64,000 bases of DNA from Oceanobacillus jeddahensis (lineage in GTDB: Bacteria; Bacillota; Bacilli; Bacillales; Amphibacillaceae), in assembly GCF_000750635.1 (NCBI RefSeq), contig NZ_CCDM010000001.1, forward strand, positions 1,302,001 through 1,366,000. The letters run 5' to 3'. The position numbers were made by a program, and so were the translations under genes. Every line of letters starts with the position of its first letter. Position 1 is the first letter of the stretch. The notes beneath the pieces were generated by a model. That model was given only the letters and a program-made list of their open reading frames with translations, searched no databases and was not told the origin of the DNA. Below, in pieces: positions 8,558 through 15,993 of this stretch.

Positions 8558-9592
8558 ATGATAAAGTTTAATAAATACGCTTTCATTTTTAGTGTGTTTA
8601 CGATACTGTGTCTTTTCTTAACAGCTTGTGGAAATGACGAACTCGAAGTTGAGGATGACGGCACGCTGAAAATTATTGCAGCACACAACCAGACCTCCCC
8701 CGATAATCCTTATCAAGCTGGACTTTTAAAGTTTAAAGAAATTGTAGAAGAAGAGTCGGACGGTAGAATAGAAGTGGAGGTTCATGCCGGTACGATTGGG
8801 ACAGAGGAATCGGAACTGGTTGAAAAGCTGCAGCTGGGAGCTGCCGATGTTGTGGTTGTCTCCCCTGGTTTTATGACACAGACAGGTATTCGGGAGGTTG
8901 ATTTATTTTCTGCCCCATACTTATTTACAGATTATGACCATTGGCTTCGTACGGTAGATGGGGAAGTAGGAGAAGAGATGGCACAAATTATTAATGAAAA
9001 ATCCGATAACTCGTTTAAGCTTCTGGGTTACTGGTCGGCAGGGACAAGACATTATTATGGGAAAAGGCCTGTGGAAACTGTTGAAGATATGCGAGGGTTA
9101 TCATTCCGAACACAGACATCGGGAGTAGTGTCAGACTTCTGGACACAGATTGGTGCTATTCCATCCGGGATTTCATGGGGAGAATTATATCAGGGCTTAC
9201 AGCAGGACGTTGTAGATTCTTCTGAAAACGCATACCCGTTCTTTGTACAGCAATCCCACCATACAACTCCAAACGGAAAATATATTAGTGAGACAGCGCA
9301 TGATTATACAACACGCTTTCTTCTTATAAATGGAGAGAAATTTGATAATTTAGATGAAAATGAACAGCAAATTGTTTTGGATGCAGCAGAAGCCTCTGTT
9401 GAAACAGAACGTGAAGTGACATTGGAACAGGATGAAGAATATAAACAGCAGGCAATTGATGATGGTGCAGAAATTAATGAAGTAGATCGGGAGCCATTTA
9501 TTGAAGCGGCGCAGCCTATTTTAGATGAATTTGCGGAAGAAATTGAAGTAGAAGAAATGCTTGAGGAAATCCGCACGCTAGCAGAGGAGTAA
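8558..9592 (+). CDS. dctP: TRAP transporter solute-binding lipoprotein, DctP family
   Basis: Extracytoplasmic solute receptor of a TRAP transporter, 344 residues from ATG 8558 behind GGAAGAGGAGG. A type II signal peptide (hydrophobic residues 7-22) ends in a lipobox LTAC followed by Gly, so the protein is lipid-anchored outside the membrane. The segment MRGLSFRTQTSG carries the arginine that in this family binds the substrate carboxylate, and GELYQGLQQDVVDSSENAY is a family signature. The ligand is therefore probably a sugar acid or other carboxylate, consistent with the KDG pathway genes around it. It forms a system with dctQ and dctM. Confidence 0.9.
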   Translation: MIKFNKYAFIFSVFTILCLFLTACGNDELEVEDDGTLKIIAAHNQTSPDNPYQAGLLKFKEIVEEESDGRIEVEVHAGTIGTEESELVEKLQLGAADVVVVSPGFMTQTGIREVDLFSAPYLFTDYDHWLRTVDGEVGEEMAQIINEKSDNSFKLLGYWSAGTRHYYGKRPVETVEDMRGLSFRTQTSGVVSDFWTQIGAIPSGISWGELYQGLQQDVVDSSENAYPFFVQQSHHTTPNGKYISETAHDYTTRFLLINGEKFDNLDENEQQIVLDAAEASVETEREVTLEQDEEYKQQAIDDGAEINEVDREPFIEAAQPILDEFAEEIEVEEMLEEIRTLAEE

Positions 9593-9605
9593 GGAGGGAG
9601 ATCAC

Positions 9606-10091
9606 ATGAAAAAATTTATACAAGTGTTGGAGAAAATACAAACTGTTGTTGGAGTACTTTTCTTATGTGTCTTCTTTTGCGTCATTGTTTTACAAATTAT
9701 AACGAGACATTTAGGAATATCGGTCATCTGGACAGAGGAGGCTGCGAATTATTCTTTTATTTGGGCAGTATTTATGGGAGCAGCTATTATGGTAAATCGC
9801 AGAGAACATTTTAATTTTGATTTCCTGCAGCAAAAGCTTCAAGGGAAGAAACGCATTTATTTAAGTCTTTTTAATGATACTGTTTTAATTATTTTTAATG
9901 TATGTATCTTTTTATTAGGTTTACAGATTGTCAGTGAATTTTGGAATTATACATGGTCAACGCTGCCTGATATGAAAATGGGCTATGTATGGGTGGCGAT
10001 CCCCATTATGGCTGGTACTATGTTGATTTACACCTTTTTTCATATGGTGGAGCATGTACAAAAGCTTAAAGTCAAGGAGGTGCATGAATAA
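9606..10091 (+). CDS. dctQ: TRAP transporter small permease, DctQ family
   Basis: 161 residues with four predicted membrane segments (about 13-33, 46-62, 88-108 and 126-146), the standard DctQ topology. The family sequence around WTEEAANYSFIWAVFMGAA, after the second helix begins, is clear. It is the small membrane subunit that pairs with DctM. Its TAA stop shares one base with the dctM start, giving translational coupling. Confidence 0.88.
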   Translation: MKKFIQVLEKIQTVVGVLFLCVFFCVIVLQIITRHLGISVIWTEEAANYSFIWAVFMGAAIMVNRREHFNFDFLQQKLQGKKRIYLSLFNDTVLIIFNVCIFLLGLQIVSEFWNYTWSTLPDMKMGYVWVAIPIMAGTMLIYTFFHMVEHVQKLKVKEVHE

Positions 10092-11377
10092 TGGGATTTC
10101 TACTTGTTGGTTTATTTTTAGTGCTCATGCTTATTGGTGTACCAATTGCTTTTGTCATTGGAATTGTTGCTCTCATTGGTATTTTAAATATTCCTTATAC
10201 GCCGGAAGCAACGGTTGCTATGTCAATGGTAAATGGCCTTGATTCGTTCGTACTGCTGGCTGTTCCATTATTTATTCTGGCAGCTAACCTGATGAATTCA
10301 GGGAAAATCTCTGAAAAATTGATTGACTTTGCCTTAGCAATTGTCGGACCGATTCGCGGAGGTTTAGCGCATGCGAATGTACTTGTTTCAATGATGTTTG
10401 CAGGTGTATCCGGAGCAGCGCAGGCGGATACAGCCGGTGTAGGTAAAATTCTGATTCCAAGCATGCTTCGTAAAGGCTATGACAAAGAAACTGCTGTTGG
10501 GGTTACCGCAGCATCTTCAACTGTAGGAGTGGTTATCCCTCCAAGTATTCCGATGATTATATTTGCTGGACTGACGAATGCTTCGGTTGGAGCTCTATTT
10601 CTGGGAGGAATCATTCCAGGCATTTTAATTGGCTTAGCTATGATGATATTCATTTATGTGATAGCTGTTAAAAAGGATTATCCGAGAGATAAACGTGTAA
10701 AGATGAAAAAACTTTTCAAATTATTTCTCGATGCTTTTCCTGCACTATTAACACCTGTCATCATCATTGGAGGTATTATAACTGGATTTTTCACAGCTAC
10801 AGAAGCTGCAGCAGTAGCATCGATATATACAGCAATTGTTTGTATGTTTTACTATAAAACATTAAAATTGAAAGATTTCCCAAAAATATTATTTGATACG
10901 TTAGCACTTAGCTCTTTGTCTTTATTTGCGCTTGCAGCAGCCAGTGCACTTGGAGAATTAATGAGTTACTATCAGCTGGGAGCAATTGCACAGGAGTTTT
11001 TCGATAATAATATTGGTACGCGCTGGTTATTTATTCTGATTATTATTGCATTCTTCTTATTTATCGGGACATTTATGGATGCCATTCCAGCGATGATTTT
11101 ATTTGTACCAATTATTTTACCGACTGCATTAGAATTTGGAATCGATCCAGTGCATTTAGGATTAATCGTGATCATTACACTGGCGGTTGGACTTATTACA
11201 CCACCGTATGGGCTTTGTCTATTACTTGCGGCGAAGATAGGGAATATGTCAATAGAACGATCCTTTGTAGCGGTAATTCCATACATTGCAATTGTTTTAA
11301 TCGTTCTGTTGTTTGTTGCATTCTTCCCGAATATAGCATTCTATATTCCTAAATTAATTAATCCAGCCTTGTTTTAA
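10091..11377 (+). CDS. dctM: TRAP transporter large permease, DctM family
   Basis: 428-residue, highly hydrophobic protein with about 12 membrane segments, the sodium-driven channel subunit of TRAP importers. Family signatures include AAQADTAGVGKILIPSM near residue 120, the PPSIPMIIFAGLT segment near 155, and ITPPYGLCLLL near 375. It starts at ATG 10091, overlapping the dctQ stop. Together with DctP and DctQ it would import the carboxylated sugar that feeds the operon. Confidence 0.93.
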   Translation: MGFLLVGLFLVLMLIGVPIAFVIGIVALIGILNIPYTPEATVAMSMVNGLDSFVLLAVPLFILAANLMNSGKISEKLIDFALAIVGPIRGGLAHANVLVSMMFAGVSGAAQADTAGVGKILIPSMLRKGYDKETAVGVTAASSTVGVVIPPSIPMIIFAGLTNASVGALFLGGIIPGILIGLAMMIFIYVIAVKKDYPRDKRVKMKKLFKLFLDAFPALLTPVIIIGGIITGFFTATEAAAVASIYTAIVCMFYYKTLKLKDFPKILFDTLALSSLSLFALAAASALGELMSYYQLGAIAQEFFDNNIGTRWLFILIIIAFFLFIGTFMDAIPAMILFVPIILPTALEFGIDPVHLGLIVIITLAVGLITPPYGLCLLLAAKIGNMSIERSFVAVIPYIAIVLIVLLFVAFFPNIAFYIPKLINPALF

Positions 11378-11407
11378 TGGAAGATTCTAAGAGGAAGGAA
11401 GTTTAAC

Positions 11408-12085
11408 ATGATGGAAATATCAGATAAACAGCGTGCTGCAGAAAAAGCAGCTGAAAAAGTGAAAGATGGAATGGTACTTGGAATAGGCTCTGGTTCAACG
11501 GTAAATTATATGTTAAAAAAACTTGCCAAGCGAATGGAGGAAGAGGGGCTACAGATAAAAGGAATTCCTTCTTCTAAAAAGACAGAGAAGTTAGCAAATG
11601 AATTGGGGATTCCGCTGACAACTTTTGCTGAAAATAGGAAGATTGATCTTGCGATTGATGGAGCTGATGAGATAGATGAGCATCTTCAGCTTTCTAAAGG
11701 TGGCGGGGGTTCGCTTGTTCGTGAAAAGATGGTAGACAGTATTGCCGATTATTTTATTGTTATTGCAGGAGAAGATAAACTGGTTAAAAGCTTAGGAGAA
11801 TTTCCTTTACCTGTAGAGGTGGTTCCTTTTGGTTGGGAGCTAACCGAAAAAAGACTTGCAGATCTAGGGTGTCAAACCGCCTTACGCTATCAGGAAGGCG
11901 AACGATTTATTTCGGATAATGGCAATTATATTATTGATTGTCAATTCGAAATCATTGATGATCCGGAAAAGCTGCATAGTGAGATAAAATCACTGCTTGG
12001 CGTAGTAGAAACAGGAATATTTGTAAATATGGTCGATGAAGTAATTATTTCCAAAAATGGACAATTAAGATCGCTAAAAAAATAG
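11408..12085 (+). CDS. rpiA: Ribose-5-phosphate isomerase A
   Basis: 225-residue RpiA. Signature segments are GIGSGSTVNYML near residue 23, DLAIDGADEIDEH near 80 (catalytic Asp region) and KGGGGSLVREKM near 98. It interconverts ribulose 5-phosphate and ribose 5-phosphate. An rpiA inside a sugar-acid operon is unusual for a housekeeping gene. Ribulose 5-phosphate is the product of the HxlA/HxlB pair run in reverse, so here it probably channels that product into the pentose phosphate pool. Adjacent ATGs at 11408 and 11411 are both possible starts. Confidence 0.92.
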   Translation: MMEISDKQRAAEKAAEKVKDGMVLGIGSGSTVNYMLKKLAKRMEEEGLQIKGIPSSKKTEKLANELGIPLTTFAENRKIDLAIDGADEIDEHLQLSKGGGGSLVREKMVDSIADYFIVIAGEDKLVKSLGEFPLPVEVVPFGWELTEKRLADLGCQTALRYQEGERFISDNGNYIIDCQFEIIDDPEKLHSEIKSLLGVVETGIFVNMVDEVIISKNGQLRSLKK

Positions 12086-12108
12086 AAATAAATGTTGGAG
12101 GAGATAGA

Positions 12109-13059
12109 ATGAAAGATGTTATTACATTAGGAGAAGCAATGATTGTTTTTAATCCAGATACTACTGGACCAATGAAATTTGTAAATGGGTTTAAAAAGTA
12201 TATTGGGGGAGCTGAGCTTAACGTGGCTGTAGGTTGTTCCAGACTTGGTTTGAACACAGGTTATATCAGTCGATTAGGAAATGATGAGTTTGGTAAAACC
12301 ATTCTTACCTTTGCAAGAGGCGAAGGAGTAGATGTAAAAGAAGTTGATTTGGTGAATGGTTATCCTACATCATTAAATTTTAAAGAAATTATGGAAGATG
12401 GCAGTGTAAAAGTCTTTTTTTACCGCGATAAGTCACCTACTTTAACAATGAAACCGGAGGAATTAAATGAAGACTATATAAAAAATGCCAAAGTGCTGCA
12501 TTTGACAGGTATTTTTCCAGCAATCGGCGGAGACAATTTGGAAGTCATGATGGAATCCATCCGTCTGGCTAAAAAACATGGTGTGAAAATTTCATTTGAT
12601 CCAAATATCCGTCTGAAGATGTGGACAAAAGAAGAAGCGAAAGAAGTATTATTAAAGATTCTTCCACATGTGGATATTTTGCTTACTGGAGAAGATGAAA
12701 TGGACATTATTATCGGAGAGAGCGAACCGGAAGCGATTATTGAGAAAACAAGGGAATTTGATATTCCAACCGTTATTATTAAACGTGGAGAGCTTGGCTC
12801 CGTCGGCTATGATCAAGGTCAAACCATCCAGGCAGACCCTGTGAAAGCTACTAAAGTTGTAGATACAGTCGGAGCAGGTGATGGATTTGATGCAGGGTTT
12901 CTTTATGGATATCTTAATAATTGGGATCTGGAACGCAGCTTACATTTTGCTAACACAATTGGGTCCATGGTTGTTAGTATTGCAGGAGATAACGAGGGGC
13001 TCCCGTATTATGAGGATGTCCAAGAGCGCTTAGGGGAAGTAGAACGGATTGAACGGTAA
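12109..13059 (+). CDS. kdgK: 2-keto-3-deoxygluconate kinase, PfkB family
   Basis: 316-residue ribokinase/PfkB-family sugar kinase. The N-terminal substrate loop GGAELNVAVGCSRLG is near residue 33, and the C-terminal ATP-binding and catalytic-base motif DTVGAGDGFDAGF is near residue 250. It phosphorylates KDG to KDPG, the substrate of Eda from the same operon. It starts at ATG 12109 behind GGAGGAG. The pairing with eda makes KDG the best substrate guess among PfkB sugars. Confidence 0.88.
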   Translation: MKDVITLGEAMIVFNPDTTGPMKFVNGFKKYIGGAELNVAVGCSRLGLNTGYISRLGNDEFGKTILTFARGEGVDVKEVDLVNGYPTSLNFKEIMEDGSVKVFFYRDKSPTLTMKPEELNEDYIKNAKVLHLTGIFPAIGGDNLEVMMESIRLAKKHGVKISFDPNIRLKMWTKEEAKEVLLKILPHVDILLTGEDEMDIIIGESEPEAIIEKTREFDIPTVIIKRGELGSVGYDQGQTIQADPVKATKVVDTVGAGDGFDAGFLYGYLNNWDLERSLHFANTIGSMVVSIAGDNEGLPYYEDVQERLGEVERIER

Positions 13060-13071
13060 GGAGGTATACTA

Positions 13072-13692
13072 GTGAGATTACAACTAGCGTTAGATAGATT
13101 ATCAAAAGCCAGATGTATCCGTTTGGCTGAGGATACCAAGCCAGATGTTGATATTATTGAAATTGGCACAGGGGTCATCAAAGAATACGGTATGTCCATT
13201 ATCCGTGAGATGCGGGAGCTTTTTCCAGATAAAACGATTCTGGCTGATATGAAAACCTGTGACGCAGCAAAACATGAAGTAAAACAAGCACTGGAAGCAG
13301 GAGCAGATATAACAACGGTGATGGGATTTTCGGCAGATGCTTCGATTAAAGATGCATTAAAGGAAGCGGAGAAACTGGGCGGACAAATTATGATTGATTT
13401 ATTAGAAATCCAATCAAAGCAGCGTGTGGAAGAGTTGGCTTCATTAGGAGTAGAGCTGGTAAGTCTTCACATAGGGAAAGACCAGCAAAGCAAGGGATCT
13501 TTTCATGAAGATCTATTTAAATTAACAGAAGGAACAAACCTGACAGTAGCTGTTGCCGGTGGTATCAATGCGGAATCACTGCCAAGCATTGTGGAAAAAG
13601 ATCCGGATATTATTATTGTCGGCAGCACCATAACAGGACAAGAAAATCCACAAAAAATGGCAGGGAAATTAAAATCTTATCTGAAAAAGTAG
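13072..13692 (+). CDS. hxlA: 3-hexulose-6-phosphate synthase-like (OMPDC-suprafamily) protein
   Basis: 206-residue TIM barrel of the orotidine-5'-phosphate decarboxylase suprafamily, GTG start at 13072 behind AAGGAGG. It begins RLQLALDRLSKA, then DIIEIGTGVIKEYG, and carries the metal/catalytic DxKxxD motif as DMKTCD near residue 60. That motif, followed by ITTVMG and IMIDLLEI, is closer to HxlA (DxKTMD) than to keto-gulonate-6-phosphate decarboxylase UlaD (DAKIAD). HxlA condenses formaldehyde with ribulose 5-phosphate, or splits hexulose 6-phosphate in the reverse direction. It is the last gene of the operon. A relative acting on another phosphosugar is possible. Confidence 0.8.
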   Translation: MRLQLALDRLSKARCIRLAEDTKPDVDIIEIGTGVIKEYGMSIIREMRELFPDKTILADMKTCDAAKHEVKQALEAGADITTVMGFSADASIKDALKEAEKLGGQIMIDLLEIQSKQRVEELASLGVELVSLHIGKDQQSKGSFHEDLFKLTEGTNLTVAVAGGINAESLPSIVEKDPDIIIVGSTITGQENPQKMAGKLKSYLKK

Positions 13693-13706
13693 ATTGAAAT
13701 AATACA

Positions 13707-13880
13707 TTTTATCACGGAGAACCGCCCGTAAAACTCCCGCCACAAAATAAAGAGCGAAAATAAATTTATTTAGGCGGGAGATAACGGGCGCTACCTCCCT
13801 GAATCACTTAGGCTAATTCAGTGGGAGAAGGGCGAAAACTCCCACTGAATGAAGTTTCGTTTTATCACGGAGAACCGTCC
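13707..13880. repeat. Palindromic repeat family 2, copy A
   Basis: It begins with the module TTTTATCACGGAGAACCGCC at 13707. A 19-bp arm at 13723-13741 pairs with 13773-13790 (CGCCCGT..CTCCCGCC against GGCGGGAG..ACGGGCG). A second inverted pair around CCCTGAATCA/CCCACTGAAT follows, and the module recurs directly at 13859-13880. Related copies lie near 45313, 50530 and 57600. Confidence 0.7.
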
Positions 13881-13930
13881 GTAAAGCTTTCCCCTCCAAA
13901 TAAAGCGTTAAAATATAATATTTTCATACA

Positions 13931-13964
13931 GAATAACACAGGTTGTTAATAACCTGTGTTATTC
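13931..13964 (+). terminator. Terminator after the KDG/TRAP operon
   Basis: A 14-bp perfect stem (13931-13944 with 13951-13964) with a 6-nt loop is followed by a T-rich stretch broken by A residues. It probably ends the operon that starts at 6228. Confidence 0.65.
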
Positions 13965-13986
13965 TATTATTAGACAATAATATGAT

Positions 13987-14033
13987 GGAAGCGTTTTGCA
14001 AGTTATTTAAACTTTCGTGTTTTTTAGTATAAT
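13987..14033 (+). promoter_or_regulatory. Promoter of the Gfo/Idh gene with upstream operator-like motif
   Basis: A -10 TATAAT at 14028-14033 has a weak -35 (TTTAAA, 14006-14011) 16 bp upstream. Immediately before it, 13987-14002 is the reverse complement, at 14 of 16 bases, of the motif overlapping the kdgR promoter at 6141-6156. Confidence 0.55.
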
Positions 14034-14075
14034 GAACTAAACAGATTTATGAAACCATAGGAAAGGTTGATTCGT

Positions 14076-15041
14076 ATGAAACTGGGCACAATTGGATCAG
14101 GTAAGATTGTTCAGGAAATGTTACGGGCAATTGAACCGATTGAAGAGGTAACCTGTGTTGCGGCATACTCCAGGAAACAGGAGACTGCTGATGCATTGGC
14201 TGGAGATTTTCAAATTCCGAAAACCTATACATCTTTGGAAGCGTTTTTTAGCGATGAAGAGTTAGATACAGTATACATTGCTTCACCTAATAAACTGCAT
14301 ATGAAGCAAGCGCTTCAAGCTTTAGAAAATAAAAAGCATGTCATTTGTGAAAAGCCATTTACACCAACTGCAAAAGAGGCAAAAGAATTAAAGAAAGCAG
14401 CAAAAGAGAATAATGTCTTCGTTTTTGAAGCAATTCCAACGCTGTTTTTACCTAACTTTATTGAGCTGTCTAATCATATTGAGCGGTTAGGCCCAATTCG
14501 GTTAATCCAATGTAATTATAGTCAATATTCCAGTCGCTATGACCAATTAAAAGCTGGAGAAGTGACCAATATTTTTGACCCTGCATTTGCAGGTGGAGCA
14601 TTAGCAGATATTAATGTATATAACCTCCATTTCGTATTACGCTTGTTTGGCAAGCCTTCAGAGGTTGTTTATAAAGCGAATTTATTTGAAAATGGTGTGG
14701 ATACTTCGGGGATTGCTTTGCTGTCTTATCCAGGATTTCAAGCAAGCTGTGTGGGATCGAAGGACACTGCCGGTGAAAATTTTGTCTCCATTCAGGGAGA
14801 AGATGGCTATATGTATATTAAACCTGGAGCGAATGGTGCCAGAAGTGTGAAAATCACAATTGATGGGAAGACAAAGGATATTTCCGTAAAACAGGATCGT
14901 GCAAGACTGACCTATGAATTTATTCATTTTAACCGAATTATCCAAAATAATAACAGGGAAGTATTTGAGGAATTAATAGACCATACGATTGCAGTTGCTG
15001 AAGTTCTGGAGGATGCACGTGGCCAGGCAGGTTTATCGTAG
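14076..15041 (+). CDS. Gfo/Idh/MocA family NAD(P)-dependent oxidoreductase
   Basis: 321 residues from ATG 14076 (AGGAAAGG nine bases upstream; an in-frame TTG at 14067 overlaps that site). The Rossmann fold opens with GTIGSGKIVQEML, and the family motif EKPFTPTAKEAKEL, with the catalytic lysine, is near residue 93. A C-terminal alpha/beta substrate domain follows. Such enzymes oxidise or reduce sugars, inositols or sugar acids. The substrate is not evident. It has its own promoter but follows the KDG operon and shares a regulatory-looking motif with it, so a role in the same sugar-acid catabolism is plausible. Confidence 0.85.
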   Translation: MKLGTIGSGKIVQEMLRAIEPIEEVTCVAAYSRKQETADALAGDFQIPKTYTSLEAFFSDEELDTVYIASPNKLHMKQALQALENKKHVICEKPFTPTAKEAKELKKAAKENNVFVFEAIPTLFLPNFIELSNHIERLGPIRLIQCNYSQYSSRYDQLKAGEVTNIFDPAFAGGALADINVYNLHFVLRLFGKPSEVVYKANLFENGVDTSGIALLSYPGFQASCVGSKDTAGENFVSIQGEDGYMYIKPGANGARSVKITIDGKTKDISVKQDRARLTYEFIHFNRIIQNNNREVFEELIDHTIAVAEVLEDARGQAGLS

Positions 15042-15044
15042 TGT

Positions 15045-15137
15045 AACTGGCTGGGGCTGCGATTACCCGTCCCATCATAAAGTTTTGTGGATCGAAAACT
15101 CCCTCCACTGAAGGAAGTTTTACTTTATAAAGGAATA
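15045..15137. repeat. Fragment of intergenic repeat modules
   Basis: It contains the module GGGGCTGCGATTAC-CGTCCCATC (near 15052) that recurs in both 0.8-kb elements and in the repeat near 45455, followed by a degenerate family 2 end (CTCCCTCCACTGAAGGAAGTTTT). It appears to be a chimeric remnant. Confidence 0.5.
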
Positions 15138-15140
15138 ACT

Positions 15141-15172
15141 AAAAACGCCGTACTATAATACGGCGTTTTTTT
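15141..15172. terminator. Bidirectional terminator between Gfo/Idh gene and hsp20
   Basis: The stem AAAAACGCCGTA (15141-15152) pairs with TACGGCGTTTTT (15159-15170), with A-run and T-run on both sides, so it can serve both convergent genes. Confidence 0.85.
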
Positions 15173-15201
15173 AATGGAGCTTACGGGGATAGAATACGTA
15201 A

Positions 15202-15672
15202 TCAATCTTCAATGTCTACCATATGGGAGGATATGGATTGTTTTGGAATAGTTATGATTAAAATTCCATTTTCAAGGGTTGCCGTAATGCTGTTTTTTGG
15301 TATATTAAAAGGGAGTGTGATAATGCGTTCTTTTTGCTGAATGGATTTTTTATTTACGTTTTCCTTATCCGTCTGTAATGAAATTGTTTCGTCTTTATTT
15401 AATGTTATCTTGATACGATTACCTATTATTTCAATTTGAATATCTTGCCGACGGTATCCGGGAACTTCTGCTTTTACATAAATATTATTCTCTTTTTCAA
15501 CTATTTCTGCGGGAAAATCATTAAGTATCTGACCCTGAAAAGATTTAAAAGAACGGGAAAATAAATTATCCATTCGATCAACAAATTCTTGAAAGGGGGT
15601 AAAATCAATATTCCAATTTTCAGGGAATACTTTTTTCTTATCAGAACGGGGATCTTGCTTATCGGAATCCAT
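15202..15672 (-). CDS. Small heat shock protein, Hsp20/alpha-crystallin family
   Basis: 156 residues. The alpha-crystallin domain runs from about residue 55 (IVEKENNIYVKAEVPGYRRQDI) to the conserved end ATLENGILIITIPK near residue 140. It acts as an ATP-independent holdase for unfolding proteins. ATG 15672 is preferred because AAGGAGG lies seven bases upstream; the frame reaches a TTG at 15675. The C-terminal extension is short and has no clear I-x-I/V motif, which in many family members drives oligomer assembly. The gene stands alone, convergent with the Gfo/Idh gene. Confidence 0.88.
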   Translation of the reverse strand: MDSDKQDPRSDKKKVFPENWNIDFTPFQEFVDRMDNLFSRSFKSFQGQILNDFPAEIVEKENNIYVKAEVPGYRRQDIQIEIIGNRIKITLNKDETISLQTDKENVNKKSIQQKERIITLPFNIPKNSITATLENGILIITIPKQSISSHMVDIED

Positions 15673-15993
15673 CAAAAAACCTCCTTGCTATAGATTTTGA
15701 CGTGGACAGGAATAGAATAGGATACTTTATTCGGATAGCGCGTGATAAGACTATTCTATGCAGTGATTATAGAAGCTGTGCACAACTGTATAGGTAAAAG
15801 TTATGAGGTAGAACGAGGATAAAGATAACAAGTATCAAATGACTGAAGAATCGTAAAAAAACTTATGGAGTGCTTCATTAATCAAGTAATGTAATATTTG
15901 TTTTTTAATAAGAGAATGTTCAAAAAGATTATCTTAAGAAATAGCGGGAACTCACGGACGCTTATGTTGTGATATAAAAGGAGAGAAGAAAGA
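15673..15993. other. Intergenic region upstream of hsp20 and the TcaA-like gene
   Basis: This 321-bp divergent gap is AT-rich. A TATAAT-like -10 on the leftward strand near 15766-15771 may belong to hsp20, but its -35 is poor. At 15913-15923 the sequence TGTTCAAAAAG matches the end of the 273-bp repeat at 2799, without the rest of it. I see no CIRCE element and no small gene. Confidence 0.4.
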
